64,000 bases of DNA from Arcicella sp034931005 (GTDB lineage Bacteria > Bacteroidota > Bacteroidia > Cytophagales > Spirosomataceae): assembly GCF_034931005.1 (NCBI RefSeq), contig NZ_JAYGIN010000001.1, positions 310,001 through 374,000 on the forward strand, given 5' to 3'. A program made the translations under genes and the position numbers. The notes under the pieces were generated by a model that did not search any database, was not told where the DNA came from, and saw nothing but the letters and a program-made list of their open reading frames with translations. Positions 1 through 13,400 of the stretch are shown here, one piece after another; position 1 is the stretch's first letter; the number at the start of each line of letters is the position of its first letter.

Positions 1-1403
1 GCTACAACCACTGCAATTGGAGTCATTGGTGTTGCTGGATTATTTGTGGCATTGTTAGAAGGTTCATTTGGAGCACTCGTTGTGGCATTAAACTGAGGAT
101 TTGTACCAACTGTGCTTGCCAAAGGAGTTACAGGAATATTAATTAAAGCTGTATTATTTGGCAAAACATTACTAATTGGCCCTGGGGTTGAACAAGTTAC
201 CGTTTGTCCAGAAGTTGTACAAGAACTACCATTACTCAAAAAGCTTGCAGGAGCAGTTGTTCCTGTTGGCAAAGTAAAAGTTGTTGTTATAGGCCCTGTT
301 GCTGGAGCTGAACCAATATTTGTAATTGTTACAGGAATATTACTCGGCATACCCACCGTCAAAGGTGTTGATGGCTGACCAATCGTTGTTGTTAAATCTG
401 GTACACCTGCAATTGGCGTTAAAGGTGTCATTGGCGTTGCAGGGTTGTTTCCTGTATTTGCAACAGGTTCATTAGGCCCTGTTGTTGTAGCCGTAAATTG
501 AGGACTTGTGCCTGCTGATGCTGGTAAAGGTGTTACGGGAACATTAATTAGAGCAGTATTCGTTGGTGAAACATCACTAATTGGTCCTGGAGTCGAACAA
601 GTGACAATTTGTCCAGAAGTTGTACAAGAACTACCGTTACTCAAAAAACTTGCTGGAGCAGTCGTTCCAACAGGAATATTAATGGTTGTAAGAATTGGTC
701 CAGTCGCAGGAGCAGTTCCAACGTTTGTAATCGTTACAGGTATGTTACTTGCTTGTCCGACGGTAAGTGGTGTTGAGGGTTGACCAATAGAAGTTACTAA
801 ATCTGGAGAAGTAGTAACAGCCACAGGACAAGCGGCACTCATATTATAAGTGCTTGCAAAATGGTTTGTACCAATTCCGCCTGTATAACCTTTTACACTA
901 AAATACGAACCAATATTCAATGTACCTCCAGCTGCGGTTTGGCTTCCTGCTGGAAGAATATCCAAGCTTCCTGTACAAGTACCAGTAACATCAAAATTAA
1001 ATAATTCTACCTCAGTTCCAGAGGTGTAGTTAATAGCGGTAAAGTCACCTGCTGGGGTAATAACAAAAAAGTCCTTTGCCAGCGGAGCTCCACTCACAAC
1101 ATCACCATTATTTCGGGTGGTGGTTGATAAATCCCAACTTCCTGAAGGACTGACCGAAGTAACTGTACCAATGGTCAAGTTTCCTGTAGAAGCCATCAGG
1201 GTAATTTGAGAACTACCATCTGTTAATTTAGGATTGGTAACCGCAGCTAAAGCCGAAGTTGGTGTCAAATACACGTGGTATTTATTATCAACAGCGAGAT
1301 ATCGGAGCGATAAAGTAACTTGACCAAATGTTTTTCCTCCTAAAAACATAAAGAACAAAATCAATAACTTATTGAAATTGAGTATGTATCTTAATTTTTC
1401 CAT
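1..1403 (-). CDS. Secreted repeat protein with DUF11/CARDB-like modules (3' end outside window)
   Basis: The reading frame begins with ATG at 1403 and stays open to the window edge, giving about 467 residues. The N-terminus is a signal peptide (residues 1 to about 27: basic start, a long hydrophobic run, then GKTFGQ). Residues about 30-195 are a beta-rich head with no family I recognise. From about residue 200 there are tandem modules of 135 residues (405 nt), each starting near DLVTxIGQPSTPLTVG and containing TNxGxAPATGPI, with a conserved pair of cysteines around SSCTTSGQ. A third copy begins at the edge. The fold is probably Ig-like, as in DUF11/CARDB proteins of the cell surface. It lies 78 nt downstream of the giant gene on the same strand, so the two may be co-expressed. 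Function is likely adhesion or surface structure; the C-terminal sorting domain is not visible. Confidence 0.75.
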   Translation of the reverse strand, partial: MEKLRYILNFNKLLILFFMFLGGKTFGQVTLSLRYLAVDNKYHVYLTPTSALAAVTNPKLTDGSSQITLMASTGNLTIGTVTSVSPSGSWDLSTTTRNNGDVVSGAPLAKDFFVITPAGDFTAINYTSGTEVELFNFDVTGTCTGSLDILPAGSQTAAGGTLNIGSYFSVKGYTGGIGTNHFASTYNMSAACPVAVTTSPDLVTSIGQPSTPLTVGQASNIPVTITNVGTAPATGPILTTINIPVGTTAPASFLSNGSSCTTSGQIVTCSTPGPISDVSPTNTALINVPVTPLPASAGTSPQFTATTTGPNEPVANTGNNPATPMTPLTPIAGVPDLTTTIGQPSTPLTVGMPSNIPVTITNIGSAPATGPITTTFTLPTGTTAPASFLSNGSSCTTSGQTVTCSTPGPISNVLPNNTALINIPVTPLASTVGTNPQFNATTSAPNEPSNNATNNPATPMTPIAVVV

Positions 1404-1443
1404 TTGAATATCAATTTTAATATGATTTTAATTATTGAAATAA

Positions 1444-1473
1444 CTGGGTGCATAACAGAAGCTATACACCCAG
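1444..1473 (-). terminator. Hairpin after the giant surface-protein gene
   Basis: CTGGGTG and CACCCAG form arms around a 16-nt loop, extended by weaker pairs. The hairpin lies just downstream of the giant gene's stop on the minus strand. Only a loosely T-rich stretch follows, so it may be a weak terminator or an RNA-processing hairpin that still allows read-through into the next gene. Confidence 0.45.
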
Positions 1474-1481
1474 CATATACA

Positions 1482-4400
1482 TTAAGGAAGTTGTTGTGTG
1501 ATAATAAATACGTTTGTACCAGCTGTATTACTAAGATAACCTAAGATGATATTCAAGATGATTGTATTATCAGCATTGGTTCCTTTCGCAATTGTTTTAC
1601 CGTCCATATTCACGTCAGTAGGAAGATATCCATTTAAGATAAATGTATTCACACCTCCTGTATTTCCTCCGTTATTAGTAACTGCATTTGTCACAGCACT
1701 TCTATCACTATTACTTCCTTGAGCAATCACATTACTATTAACATTCGCATTTCCAGCCCATAGATAATTTTTACCTCCGATAATTGCCTGTGCATTCGTA
1801 CCATATACGGCAAGCGTATTAGATGTGAAATCGACTACTGAAGGAATTAAATTCAATGGCATTGCATTCAATGCCATTACTCCTAAGTGATTTCTATGAC
1901 GAACCGACACAAAATAATTACCATTCGCTACATTTATCGTAAGCGGCGATACTCCATCAATATCAACGATGTCTCCATCTTTTTGTACTAAACCTGCTTG
2001 ACGAGCCACAATTGTTGTTGATAATGCGGCTGAACGTAATTCAACCAAAACCCAGTCAACAATTGCATCATTACCCGTACCTGTAAACACTGGTGAGCCT
2101 GCTTTTACAGTTACTCCTGTGAATCCTAAACCTGTGTAAGGTTCAGTAGTTGGTAATATTGCTGTCAAATCTGTACGCATCATACCGTCAACGTTGGCTG
2201 TGAATGGAGAGTTTACTAATGTACCTGCACCTTGTAAGAATACCTTAGCGGTAATTTTCACAGAGCTTGAAGTAATTCCTAAACCACCAAATACACTTGG
2301 TTTATCATCTAAACCTCCATTGTTAGCAATACCATCACCGTCTGGGTCAAGTGGGCTATCAATTTTACCATCACCGTTTACGTCTAATGCACCTTTACCT
2401 GCGTCAATGATGTCTTTTGTTCCATCATTATTACTATCTACATCACGATAGTCTGGTTGGTCTGTTCCATCTGTGTTTTTCGGAGCTGGGTCATTCAAGT
2501 CTCCAAATCCTACTTTCGCATCAGCCGAATCAACAATACCATCTCCGTCTGCATCTGGACCTTCTGCCACTCCGTCTTTATCAGCATCAGTAGCATTACT
2601 ACCACCTTCAACTAAATCACTTTGTGCATCATTGTCAGAATCTAAATCTAAATAATCTTTCACACCGTCTCCGTCTGTATCAGGAGGAGTAAGACCACCA
2701 ATTACTGGCGAACCTTGTGCATTTGGTGTTCCATCGGCGATACCGTCATTATTTGTATCTGTTCCATTGACTTCACGTACATCATTGATTCCGTCATTGT
2801 CAGAATCCAAATCTCTATTGTTTGGAATACCGTCTCCGTCTGTATCAATTGTACCTTCTACTGTATCCAAAATACCGTCGTTATCGTCATCAATATCCAC
2901 ATTATCAGGAATCAAGTCTCCATCTGTATCAGGTGAAGCTAAACCTCCGAATGCTGTTGGTTTGAAATCTAAACCACCATTATTTGCGATACCGTCACCG
3001 TCTGGGTCTGTTGGAGTGTCTATTCTACCATCACCATTTACATCTAAAGCGGCAAAGTTAGTTTTCAAAATATCTCCTTGAGAATCATTGTTACTATCTA
3101 AATCACGATAATCTGGTTGGTCAGTTAAATCAGTATTTCTTGGAAGCGGGTCATTTTGGTCTCCAAAAGATGCCTTCATATCAACTGTATTCATAATACC
3201 ATCTCCATCATCATCTGGCCCATCAATTACACCATCATTGTTTGCATCGATAGCGGTTGTAACTCCACTTTCAAGTAAATCACTTAATGCGTCATTGTCT
3301 GAATCCAAGTCTAAGTAATCTTTCACTCCGTCTCCGTCTGTGTCTGGAGGAGTAAGACCACCTACTACTGGTGAACCTTGTGCATTTGGTATTCCATCTG
3401 CAAGACCATCGTTATTGTTATCAATACCATCAGCTTCACGAACATCATTAATTCCGTCATTATCAGAATCTAAGTCGATATTATTTGGTGAACCATCGCC
3501 ATCTATATCAGCAAATCCTTCAACAGTATCAAGGATACCGTCATTGTCATCATCTGTATCAACTGCATTTGGAATACCGTCTCCGTCACTGTCAAGTGCT
3601 ACAATACCACCAAAAGTTGTTGGTTTTGTATCACAACCACCGTTGTTAGCAATACCGTCACCGTCTGGGTCTGTTGGAGTGTCAATTCTACCATCAAGGT
3701 TTACATCTAATCCACCTTTACCAATTGTTACGATGTCAAATTTACCGTCGTTGTTACTGTCTAAATCACGGTAGTCTGGTTGGTCTGTGCCGTCTGTATT
3801 TTTCGGAGCAGGGTCACTTAAATCGCCCGTTCCTATTTTTCCATCAACACTGTTCATGATACCGTCTCCGTCAGAATCAGGCCCATCAACTACACCATCA
3901 TTGTCTAAGTCAGTGCCATTGCTTCCACCTTCTACTAAGTCTCCAATACCATCGTTATCAGTATCTAAGTCAAGCATATCTTTCACACCATCACCATCAG
4001 TATCAGGAGGAGTAAGACCACCTACAATGATTTCACCTGTTGAGTTTGGCGTTCCGTCTGCTAAACCATTGTTATCTGAGTCAACGCCATTTGCTTCACG
4101 AATATCATTGATTCCGTCGTTGTCAGAATCTAAGTCTAAGTTGTTAGGCACACCGTCACCATCTGTATCTGTTGTTCCTTCAACTGTATCCAAGATACCG
4201 TCGTTATCGTCATCATTATCCAAATAGTTGGCGATACCATCACCATCAGAATCTGGGGCAGGTAAGCCTCCGAAAACAAGTGGTAAAGTATCCAAGCCAC
4301 CGTTGTTAGCGATACCGTCGCCATCTGGGTCAAGTGGAGCATCTACTTTTCCGTCTGCATTTCCATCTAAACTACCTTTTCCTGCATCAACAATATCAAA

Positions 4401-7400
4401 TCTTCCATCGTTATTGCTATCTACATCACGGTAATCAGGATTATCAACTCCATCTGTATTTTGAGGAGCTGGGTCATTCAAGTCACCATAACCAACTTTA
4501 GCATCTGCACTGTCAACGATACCGTCTAAATCTGTATCTGGTCCATCAGCTACACCATTATTGTTAGCGTCAACGGTTGGATAACCACTTTCTGCTAAGT
4601 CACTTAGTGCATCATTATCAGAATCTAAATCTAAGAAGTCTTTTACGCCATCACCGTCAGTATCTGGAGGTGTTAAACCTGCACCCACAGCACCTGTTGG
4701 CGAAGGTATTCCGTCCATAATACCGTCATTATTGGCATCAGTTCCATTTGCTTCACGTACATCATTGATTCCATCGTTATCAGAATCCAAATCTCTATTG
4801 TTTGGCACACCGTCTCCGTCTGTATCAATTGTACCTTCCACTGTATCTAAAATACCGTCATTATCATCATCTGTATCTGCAATATCAGGTACTCCGTCAG
4901 CATCAGAATCTTTATCATCAGCAGCAATCATTGGATTTCCTCCGAAAGTAATTTCTGCATTATCTAAAATTCCACCATTATCAGAGTCTGTATCCATTGG
5001 GTTTGAAGGCATTGAAACACCGTTTCCATTTACTTCAGCTCCATCAGTCAATGTATCACCGTCTGAGTCTGAATTGGTTGGGCTTGTTTCACCACTTCCA
5101 ACAGTTAAAGAGTTTCCAATAATTGGAGCATCCTGCATACCATTTTTGTTAGCATCTTCTATTCCATCGGCTAAACCGTCACCGTCAGTATCTGCTACCG
5201 TTGGATTTGTTTTAGTTAACGGGTCTGCATCAGCTACAAAACCGATTGTGCCTAATAATGGGCCTGCACCGTCTGGGTCAGCTACGCCAGCAGTTAAACC
5301 TGCTTCGATACCATCTTTAATACCGTCACCATCTGTATCTGCTACAACTGGATTAGTTGCTCCAAAAGCGGCTAAAGGTCCTGTTCCATTTTTCTCTGTT
5401 CCGTCACTTAATCCATCATCGTCAGTATCTGCATCTAATGGATTGGTATCTGTTCCGATGTTGTAAATTTTGTCTGGGCCAACTTCAGCTAAGTCATTGA
5501 TACCGTCACCGTCTGTATCTGCTACATTTGGATTTGTACCAAGTGTTGCTTCTTCTACGTTTGTCAAGCCATCTCCATCATTATCAGCGTCAAAGTCATC
5601 AGCTCCATTTCCAACTGAAGGATTAGTACCGTCTAATAATTCTTTATTATCATTAGTACCTCCGTTGTCAGAATCTTTATCCATTGGATTTGTGATTTTT
5701 CCAACACCATTTCCTGATAATTCAGCACCGTCTAATAAAGTATCACCGTCTGAATCTGGATTAGTTGCATCTGTTTCTCCACTTCCAACAGTAGCAGTCG
5801 TACCAATTACTGGGTTATCCTGTTTACCGTTTTTATTGGCATCTTCTACACCATCTGCAATTCCATCTAAATCAGAATCTGTAACTTTAGGATTTGTTTT
5901 GGTTGTTGCATCAGCATCAGGTACAAATACTAATGGGTCTGTTCCTGTGAAAGTTACTGCACCAGAAGTACCACCTGCAATTGGTGTCGTGATTCCTAAT
6001 TCAGTACCATCTTGAATACCATCACCATCTGTATCTTTATTCAGTGGATTGGTTGTACCCAATAATGCTAAAGGTCCTGTACCGTTTTTCTCAGTACCAT
6101 CACTCAATCCATCATCATCTGTATCAGCATCTTTTGGATTGGTATCAACACCAGCGTCATAAAGTCCATCAGCACCTACTTCAGCACCATCTTTTATTCC
6201 GTCACCGTCGGTATCATCAACTTGAGGATTTGTACCAAGAGCAATTTCTTGTGCAGTTGTTAAACCGTCATTATCTGGGTCACCTGCATAATCATCGCTT
6301 CCGTTTCCTGCTGCTGGGTTTGTGCCATCTGTGATTTCTTGACCGTCTGCTGTACCACCATCATCTGTATCTGTATCCATTGGATTAGTGATTTTTCCAG
6401 CATTCGTTCCTGTTCCATTTTTCTCATCACCATCTTTCAAGCCATCAGCATCAGAGTCGGCATTTGCTGCATCTGTTTCACCACTTCCATTTGTACCAGT
6501 TCCACCAATAACAGGTAAATCTTGTTTACCGTTTTTGTTGGCATCTTCCAAACCATCAGTAATACCATCGTTATCACTATCTGTTTTGGTTGGGTCGGTC
6601 TTTTTAAGTGGGTCTGTATCAATCACAAAGTTTGGACTTGTAATTAATGTACCTGCATAAACTTTACTACCTGGTGCAGAAATACCTCCATTTATTTTAG
6701 CGGTTACGCCTGCTTCAGTACCATCTTTGATACCGTCACCGTCTGTATCGCCATTTAATGGATTTGTTGCTCCAAAGGCAGCTAATAAACCTGTTCCGTT
6801 TTTCTCATCACCATCGCTTAAGCCGTCATCATCAGTATCTTTATCTAATGGATTTGTATCAGTTCCTACATTATAAATGCCATCTGCTCCTACTTCAGCT
6901 CCGTCGCTAATTCCATCATTATCAGTATCAGCATTTTGCGGATCTGTACCAAGTAAAAGTTCAGTTCTACCACCAATACCATCACCATCCGAATCACTGT
7001 CTAAGTCGTCTGCTCCAAATCCAGCTATTGGGTTTGTACCATCAATGGTTTCTTGTTTATCATTAGTACCACCATCGTCTGTATCAGTATCCATCGGATT
7101 TGTAAGTCTAACCAATACTTCATTACCGTCGCTCAATCCGTCTGAATCTGAGTCTGGGTCAGAAGGGTCAGTTTCATAACCTGCCGTTGGAGAAGTTCCT
7201 GTACCACCGACTGTACTGTTATCTTGTCTACCGTTTTTATTCGGGTCTTCAATACCATCTGTCAAACCGTCATTATCAGTATCATTATCCAATGGGTCTG
7301 TTGTCGATAAAGTATCTGCATCAGGAACAAAAGTTAATGTATTTGTTCCAAGAAGTGGACCTGCACCATCAGGGTCAGCTACTGGTGTAGTAATACCTTT

Positions 7401-10400
7401 CTCAGTACCATCTTGAATTCCATCACCATCAGTATCAACATTAAGTGGGTTTGTATCAGTACCAATAGTATAAACACCATCAACACCTGTTTCTGTACCA
7501 TCACTTAATCCATCATCATCGGTATCAGCATCTAAAGGATTTGTATCAAGACCTGCTGTATAGATGTGGTCAACACCAACTTCTTTTAAGTCATTGATAC
7601 CGTCACCATCTGTATCAGCATTATTAGGATTTGTTCCTAATGTGGCTTCTTCTGCATCTGTCAAACCATCATTATCGATATCAGATGCAGTAACTGTTAC
7701 ACTCGGAGTACATACGCCTGTTCCTTGAGTAGAAGTCACGGTTAATATTCGTGAACCCGCTGCCCCTGTTCCATCATAAGTGATTGGAATGGTTACAGAT
7801 GTTTGTCCTACTGTAAGTGTTGTTGTTAACGTTCCTGTAAAGCCAGCCGCACTTACATTGAATGTTGCTGAACCTGCTGTTGTACCTATCAAATTAATGG
7901 TTACACTTCCTGTTTGTCCACCTGTACTACTATTAACAAATGTACCAGTAGAAGTAGCCCCCACACAGTTGAATGTAAAGGTTGCCATCAACGTAGTAAC
8001 TGTAACTTGTGGCGTACATGAGCTTGAACCTTCAGATGAAGTAATATTCAACGTTCTGTTACCTGCTACGCCAGTTCCATCATAAGTAATTGGAACGACT
8101 ACCGAAGTCTGTCCAGCCGTAAGGGTTGTTGACAACGTTCCTGTAAATCCTGTTCCAGTAACATTAAATGTTGCCGTTCCTGCTGTGGCATTTATTAATC
8201 CAATCGTTATTGTACCATTTTGTCCTGCTACTCCACTTGCTACAAATGTACCAGTAGTGGTTGCCGACGAACAATTGAACACAAACGAAGCAGCAGCATC
8301 ACGATAATCTACTTCTGCCGAAGCATTATTATTCGGATAGTTAGAAGCAGGACTTGTAATACCTGCATTGACAGGCCCAAAAGCTGCATCATTAGAATCA
8401 ACTGCATTATCTAAACCGTCACCATCTGCATCTATACCTGCTAATGTAATTCCAGCTTCAGCAGTATCATTACCTTGTGCATTGTCAGAATTAGTATCTG
8501 TATAATCAGGATTGTCTGTACCATCTGTGTTGACAGGCGTAATACCTACACCATAAGCGGTTAAACGTCCTTGTGCATCAACTGCTGTTCCTGGAGCAAT
8601 ATATCCTGCCGTTGTTTGGGCTTCAATATTGTCTGGAATACCATCACCGTCTGAATCAAGGTCTAATGAGTTGGCAATGCCGTCATTGTCAGTATCAGCA
8701 CTACTTTCCACACTATCCAAAATACCATCATTGTCATCGTCTAAGTCTGCATTATCTGCAATTCCATCACCGTCTGAATCTCCGTTTACACGAGTCTGTA
8801 CCGTATTTGAATTGTAGGTAGTTTGCAAATATGTTCCTAATTCTGAAGCATCAACCGTTATTCTTGCTGAGTTTCTGATAGTATCACCAGTAGCGGTTGC
8901 ATTAGCATCTACATCAACTGTAAATGATAATGAGCTATTAGCAGGAATCGTTAAGTCTCTGATTGTAATACTATTTGCTCCTGCATACGTACTAATCTGT
9001 GGACTTGTAGCACTTGCCGAAAGTGAACTTAATGAACCCGAAACATAAGTAGCATCTTTGTCAAGATTATCTTCAAAGAATACCGTCATGTCTGTTGCTT
9101 CACTGTTGTTCAAAGTGAACGTATATTTCATTACACCACTTTCTTGAACGGTTGTTTTATCTACCGTTTTCTCAACAGATAAAATCGCTTTAGTTGCTAC
9201 CAATACTGTTACAGGAGTTGGGTTTGCCGCCCCTGCTGTATATGGTTCGTCCGACTGATATGTATTACCATTTACCGTAAACGATGCCTGATTATTCAAT
9301 GTACCTGTACTGCTTGCTATTGCTTCAGCATAGATATATGAAATACCTGCTGGTACTGTGATATTTGAAAGATTCAAATTAGCAGAATTACCATAAGCAT
9401 TTGTCGTTCCAATGGTCAATGATGTTACCAATGTACTGTCTTTCCAAGTGATTCCCGCAGGAAGTGCATCTGTCAAATTCACCGTTTTAGCATCACAGTT
9501 TAAGTTTTGCAAAGTGAATTTGTACGTAAATGGTTCTCCTTGACGTACTGTTTTTGGAGATACTTCTTTCGATAAATAAACGTTATCTGGTGTGATAACT
9601 TCTGGTATTGGTGTACCACAAGTAACGTTAATATGACCGATTGCTAAATCATTGTATTTTTTCCACGATGGGAAAATGGTGTTATTTTTAGAGTATTCGA
9701 TGTAAATTTCATCTATTGGAGAATCAAAGTTTACATACGCATCGCCAAGAACCGTCCAGTCCCAAGGAATAATTGAACCTGTTGCTACAATCGGGTTCGA
9801 CCCAGAAAGTGTAATACCTGTCCATTTGTTCAATGAAATTTTTGGATAAATAGTAGCTCCTGCCAATTTACCATAAACACTCACAACATCTTTACCCCAA
9901 ACCCAACCATCAATATCTTTCAATTTGAAATCAACTGATTGAGCAGGTTGTTTTGTTGTCAAATCCGTAGTATTTACCAACTCAATTTTTGTTGTAATTT
10001 TTGAAGTTGGTTGGTTATCATATCTTGGAATGAATAAATAATTACCAAGACTTACTGGATACCAGTCATGCGTTGGTTGATACAACATAACGTTGTTAGG
10101 GTCACTCACAGTAACTTTCGCTGACTGTCCTCCGCCTAAGTTATAATTCTTAGTTGAAGTACCCCATTGCCACCAATCAAATGGAGCAAATGACAACCAA
10201 TTCAATGTTTTACTACCACCAGTACAAAGGTTTGTCAATGGTGTAGTATTTCCAGAAAAAGTAATATATGTATTTGCATTAGCAGGGAAATCATAATTTA
10301 CTTCAAAGATTGTTCCTCCTACGTTAGTCATCGGTACTGAACTATAAGTAGCCATTGATGAAGTAGTTGAAACCAACATATATACAGGCATTCCTGCATT

Positions 10401-13400
10401 AAAGCCAAAACCTGCTGCATCAAACTGAACTTTTGAAGATTCAACAGTTCCTGTTTCAGTAGCTTTCCAAACACGGTTGAGACGTTTGTCGTTGCTCGGA
10501 GGAGGAGGACAAGCACCTGCACCAGTTGGGAAGGCAGCAGTACCAGTTAAATTATTATCACCAAACATCAAAAATGTTTTGTCAGTATCAAACGTTCCTG
10601 TATTGGCAGCATTTGTAGCAACAATCTGATTATCAATACCAATCGTAAGAATTGTACTTGATACAGAACGAGATTGTTTTTGGTTTAAATCTTGACAGTC
10701 ATCACGACCAATACCAAATACATTTGCGTCAAAATCTGTGGCAGTGCCTCCGTTAGCTAAAAATACGGTTGCTCCTGCACCTGATAAGTAATTGTGATTG
10801 AGCGTCACACCATATTTAATACCAAGGTAACTCTGAACTTTTTGGATTTTGGCATCAGTCATCGAAGAGTTTTTGTAAACAATCATCTCCATGATGTCTC
10901 CATTAAACATTTCGCTACTTGCTAAACCGTCGTTTGTAACATCATTACCCAACCAGAAATTAGTAGCGTTATAGAAGTAATTTCCATTACCGTTATAAGT
11001 AGTTTTATTACCATTCCACCAAATATCCTGACTTGTTAATCCTGCTGCTCTTTTAAGATTGAAGGTATTAATACCATACAAAATATTAAGGTTAGCAGAT
11101 GGGTTTGTCAAATATGGATCATAACCACCTGTTAAATAAACCGATGGGCGACCTAAATACCATTGTGGGTGTGTAAGGTCTCTTGCAAAACTATACAATG
11201 CTCCCCAGTTTGATGTATTATTCACTTTAGACATCGCAAATACAACCAATGTATCAGTCCCAGATGCAAACTTTGGTACACCAAGTGTGTTATATCCACC
11301 ATCATAAGAAACTGATGGGTTGAAGTTGAAACCACTATTTTCTTTAAATTCTGGTGACGTTGCAAGTGAGCTTGTAGATAATTTAGTATGATTATTACCA
11401 TTACCTGAAGCATCTTGCCACGAAATCACATCTTGTCCATTCGTCGTTGTATTAGTACCTTGGTTGGCTTTCAACCACAATTGTAAGCCTGTTGCTACAC
11501 AACCTGGAGCTGTAATATCATTTCCGAAGGTAAAAAACTGACCACTTGTAAAGTTTACATCAGCATAAAGGTTACCATTTCCATCTGATAAAAGAGCTAT
11601 CTCTTGAGTACCTGCTCCAAAAGTTGCAGAACTACTCACTAATAGTCTATCAACTCCTGACGGTACCGTTATACGTACATCTCCAATAGTACCTGTTTCG
11701 TTTATAGTCCACACACGATTCATTCTATAAAAAACGCCTGCTGGTGTAAAAGTCGTTGGTGTATAAGCAACGGCATAATCTTTTGTCAGACCATTGTCGC
11801 CTATCATCTCGAAGCTTTTATCAGCCGTAAAGTTATTGGTATTAGCAGCATTTGTAGCAGCTAAAGCACCATTACTCACAGTTACGAATCCATCAATAGT
11901 CGAATTTGATTGCTTTTGATTTAATCCCTGACAATCATCACGAGCGATACCGAATACATTATTATCATAATCAGTAGCAGTTCCACCATTGGCAGCATAC
12001 ACTGTTGTTCCATCACCGCTTAAATAATTGGCTGATAATGTTGAACCGTACTTGATTGCTAAGTAGCTATCTACTTTTTGTTTTTCAGTTGCACTAAGGT
12101 TTCTGTCATAAACAACTACCTCATAAATTTTACCTTTCCAGATTTCTACGGCTTCCCAACCACCAATAGTAAACATACCATCGCTTGTTCCTCCGTTACC
12201 CACAAGGGTGAAATCCATATTTGCAAAATCTTGTGCATTACTATTAAGTCTTAATTGACCTCCTCCATTTGATCCACCAGTCCAGTTCCAACCATAAACT
12301 TGGTTCAGATTGGCAGTGATTTTTGTGGCATGGTCAACTTGTGGGCCTGGTAAAACACTACCATTCATCCACATCATTAAACCATCATTCAAAATTCCCA
12401 TGTGAGGGTTGTCAATTCCAAAATCGGCAAAGTTTTCGTATCCACCGTTATCTATCTCATTACTACCCGCCCCAAAAACACTGGCAGATGAAGTTGTTGA
12501 CATGAAACGTGCTAATTTGTATTCTAAGTGGTCATTTACACCATCGAATTTCAAATAAGGATTATAATTACTCGATTTGTCAGCCGTTTGTAACGATGGT
12601 TCTTGACCCGCAGTTGCTTGAATTACGTCATAACCATTAACTTGGTCAGCCCATCTTGTTACTGCTGTTGTTCCTGTTACGCCTGCATCAGCTTTATACC
12701 AAGTAGTAAGATTGGCAGCTACGCAACCAGGTGTTACTAAATAAGCTCCAAAAGAATAATAATCATTATTATTGAAATCAATAGTTGCGGTATAATATTC
12801 AATACCTCCTATTGTTTCGATATTCATGGCAATCATACCATCTGAACCATCAAAAGTAGCATCTGTACTACGTAAAAGATTTATCTGAGTAGCGTTACCT
12901 GGTACATCTGATTTTTGAAGGGCAACTTTAACAGAACCAACTGTTCCTGTCTCTTGAATTTTCCAAACACGTGTAATACGATTATTCATCGCACCAAACA
13001 CAAATGGTGTTCCGAAAGCTGCAGTTCCATTATCAGAACCAGACATTTCAAAAGATTGATTGGCAGTAAAACCTGCTGTATTGTCAAGATTAGTTGCTGC
13101 AAAACCAGTAGTTGAAATAATAGGTTGAAGACCAGCAATTCCTGAAACAGACTGTTTTTGCAACAAATCCTGACAGTCATCCCGTCCAATACCAAATACG
13201 TTATTATGGTAGGTGGTATTAGCGGTTTTATCCCAAAACTTGATTAATCCATCACCTGCAATATAATCTTGAGAAATGGTTGTTCCGTATTTAATCGCCA
13301 TATACGAATTAACTCTTTGCATTTCAGCATCAGTTAACTGGCGGTCAAATACCATAACTTCTGGGATTAAACCTGTATATTCAGCATCACCACTTGAACC

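Noticed and set aside
2194..8821. Many plus-strand open frames of 60-244 codons opposite the giant gene
   Set aside because: They are Ser/Pro-rich shadows of the DxDxDG codons on the minus strand, without start context or any family.
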